Source of the DNA: Alphaproteobacteria bacterium
Lineage (GTDB): Bacteria; Pseudomonadota; Alphaproteobacteria; Rhizobiales; Xanthobacteraceae
Assembly (NCBI GenBank): GCA_005884855.1
Contig: VAZS01000407.1
Location: forward strand, 1 to 5,364
Length of the DNA: 5,364 bases
Direction: 5' to 3'
Position 1 is the stretch's first letter; every line of letters starts with the position of its first letter. Shown piece by piece: positions 4,167 to 5,364 of the stretch. A program made the translations under genes and the position numbers. The notes under the pieces are model-generated. The model was not told where the DNA came from, ran no database searches, and saw nothing but the letters and a program-made list of their open reading frames with translations.

Positions 4167-4823
4167 ATGAGCGTAATCCTGTACGGATTTTGGCGATCAA
4201 TCGCGAGTTTTCGTGTCCGGGTTGCTTTGCGCCTTAAGGGACTGGCGTTCGACGAAATCCCCATCGACATTCTTTCAGGCGAGCAGTTCAAGCCGGACTA
4301 TGAAGCGGTTAACGCGGAACGGGTGGTGCCGACGTTCGTTCACGACGGACATTCGTTTTTTCAGTCGCTCGCGATCATCGAATACCTGGAAGACATCCAG
4401 CCAAATCCGAGGCTCTTACCTGCAGAGACTGAAGAGCGCGCTTATGCGCGCTCGCTGGCCCTGGTGACGGTTGCAGATGCGCATCCACTGGTCGTGCCGC
4501 GTGTCCGAAACCATCTGGCGAACACCTTCGGGGCCGATATCCGAGTTATCGAGGCTTGGGCCAAGCACTGGACGACCGAAGGGCTTGCGACCTATGAGCG
4601 GCTACTCGCACGCCGTGCGCCGGCGCCCTTTGCGCTAGGCGCCGAGCCGGGGATTGCAGATATCTGCATCGCCGGCCAGGTGATCAGCGCGCACTTTCTC
4701 AACCTGGATCTCAGCGCCTTTCCAGCGGTGGCGCGCCTGGCCGAGCGCTGTTTCGCCATCCCGGCTTTCGCTAGCTCGCATCCTTTCGAACAGCCCGGGT
4801 CCAAAGCGGTAAGCGCACATTAG
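4167..4823 (+). CDS. Zeta-class glutathione S-transferase: maleylacetoacetate/maleylpyruvate isomerase family
   Basis: The 218-residue product has the family length. Residues 1-80 form the thioredoxin-like domain: YGFWRSIASFRVRVALRLKG (6-25) is the zeta active-site motif, VVP (53-55) supplies the cis-proline, and QSLAIIEYLE (66-75) binds glutathione. The helical C-terminal domain includes DAHPLVVPRV (104-113), FGADIRVIEAW (121-131) and the fold motif GIADI (162-166). Such enzymes perform glutathione-dependent cis-trans isomerisation of maleylacetoacetate (tyrosine/homogentisate route) or maleylpyruvate (gentisate route) in the cytoplasm. Ser11 matches the catalytic Ser, while the usual second Ser and Cys are Ile12 and Ala13. 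FWRS and the FGAD region recall NagL-type maleylpyruvate isomerases as much as MaiA, so the substrate is left open. The gene ends 6 bases from the convergent amidohydrolase gene. Confidence 0.85.
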   Translation: MSVILYGFWRSIASFRVRVALRLKGLAFDEIPIDILSGEQFKPDYEAVNAERVVPTFVHDGHSFFQSLAIIEYLEDIQPNPRLLPAETEERAYARSLALVTVADAHPLVVPRVRNHLANTFGADIRVIEAWAKHWTTEGLATYERLLARRAPAPFALGAEPGIADICIAGQVISAHFLNLDLSAFPAVARLAERCFAIPAFASSHPFEQPGSKAVSAH

Positions 4824-4829
4824 CACGCC

Positions 4830-5364
4830 CTAGATATCAAGCCCGAGCACCCTCGCGGCATTGCCGCCGGCAATCTGCGCCAGAGTTGCCTCATCCATTC
4901 CCTGTACCCCCGCCACATGGCCAATCGGATTGTATTCGGCCATGTCAAAAGGATAATCGGTTCCCATCACGATACGGTCAGGGCCAAAGACATCGATCAG
5001 ATACGCGAGCTGGTGATAGGAGAACACCACGGTGTCGAGATAGACTTGCCGCAGATAGGTCGTCGGCGGCAATGGCAAATCGCCATGGCAATCCTGCCGC
5101 GCGCCCCAAGCGTGATCGATACGACCAGAGTAGCCGGGCAGGTAGCCACCGCCGTGCACGGCCATCAATTTCAAATCGGGAAAGCGCGCCAGCGTTCCTG
5201 AAAATATCAAATTGTGAAGCGCTAGCGTTGTATCGAGCGGGTTTCCAAGCACGTTGTTGAAATAGAAATGGGTCAGGCGTTCGCCATGGGTGAATCCATT
5301 CGGATGCATCATGATGAAGGCGTCCAGCGCTTCAGCTTTGGCAAAGAACGGGCGGAACTTTGGG
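4830..5364 (-). CDS. ACMSD-like amidohydrolase (amidohydrolase_2 family), 5' end outside window
   Basis: The minus-strand frame ends at TAG (4830-4832) and stays open to the right edge, giving 177 C-terminal residues; an ATG at 5312 is internal, since PKFRPFFAKAEALDAFI precedes it in frame. Motifs match the metal-dependent TIM-barrel family of 2-amino-3-carboxymuconate semialdehyde decarboxylase: HPNG (His at 5304-5306), GNPLDTTLALHNLIFSG, the ligand His of AVHGGGYLPGYSGRID (5154-5156) and the catalytic Asp of MGTDYPFD (4956-4958). The N-terminal HxH metal pair lies outside. Relatives are decarboxylases and hydrolases of aromatic acids or ring-cleavage products, including ACMSD and gamma-resorcylate decarboxylase. 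With the neighbouring isomerase this points to an aromatic catabolic cluster continuing to the right. Exact reaction not assignable. There is no terminator between the two convergent genes. Confidence 0.88.
   Translation of the reverse strand, partial: PKFRPFFAKAEALDAFIMMHPNGFTHGERLTHFYFNNVLGNPLDTTLALHNLIFSGTLARFPDLKLMAVHGGGYLPGYSGRIDHAWGARQDCHGDLPLPPTTYLRQVYLDTVVFSYHQLAYLIDVFGPDRIVMGTDYPFDMAEYNPIGHVAGVQGMDEATLAQIAGGNAARVLGLDI

Noticed and set aside
4860..4872. 13-base palindrome TTGCCGCCGGCAA near the convergent gene ends
   Set aside because: It lies inside the amidohydrolase coding region (encoding A-G-G-N-A), has no T run, and is readily explained by codon choice.
4886..5260. 124-residue plus-strand frame opposite the amidohydrolase
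   Set aside because: Shadow of a gene with clear HGGG and GTDYPFD motifs on the minus strand.
1..5364. CRISPR array, tRNA, rRNA, integrase or complete insertion sequence
   Set aside because: Looked for on both strands. There are no regularly spaced repeats, no tRNA-like cloverleaf with a CCA end and no transposase or integrase motif. The only long direct repeat is the two-copy element at 383-460 and 1014-1091.

Overview
The window looks like a piece of an alphaproteobacterial chromosome, most likely a Bradyrhizobium-type member of the Nitrobacteraceae. The grounds are high GC in coding regions, G/C-rich third codon positions, and resemblance (from memory, no search run) of the small phage genes, the phage-associated acetyltransferase and the 3' terminator repeat to sequences of that group.

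Left part (1-1092): the 3' end of an open frame that enters from outside the window and ends at 336, probably phage- or accessory-derived. Next comes a small secreted glycine-zipper protein (586-972). A 78-base direct repeat (383-460 and 1014-1091, 68/78 identical by hand count) sits about 40 bases after each stop codon. The second copy forms a strong rho-independent terminator.

Middle (1093-2317): a stretch rich in inverted repeats (973-1339), including a candidate structured RNA at 1096-1186, leads into a decayed prophage segment. This holds two overlapping mini-ORFs, a small terminase-neighbour protein, the N-terminal part of a large terminase with an intact Walker A motif, and a GNAT acetyltransferase. 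The terminase fragment is fused in frame to an unrelated transmembrane tail. The acetyltransferase has lost its middle and is out of frame across the junction.

Right part (2461-5364): catabolic genes. A complete family III (CaiB/BaiF) CoA-transferase with its catalytic Asp ends in a strong terminator. A zeta-class glutathione S-transferase of the maleylacetoacetate/maleylpyruvate isomerase type follows on the plus strand. It converges, with a 6-base gap, on an ACMSD-like amidohydrolase on the minus strand that runs off the right edge. The isomerase and amidohydrolase together suggest breakdown of an aromatic ring-cleavage product, while the CoA-transferase is a separate transcription unit that may activate an organic acid. 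Between them, on the minus strand, lies the start of a sulfatase gene (16 recognisable residues) that then runs into unrelated sequence.

I see no intact undescribed system. The most distinctive feature is a series of deletion junctions (terminase, GNAT, sulfatase), together with the repeated 3' element and the candidate RNA. All family calls rest on motif recognition by eye.
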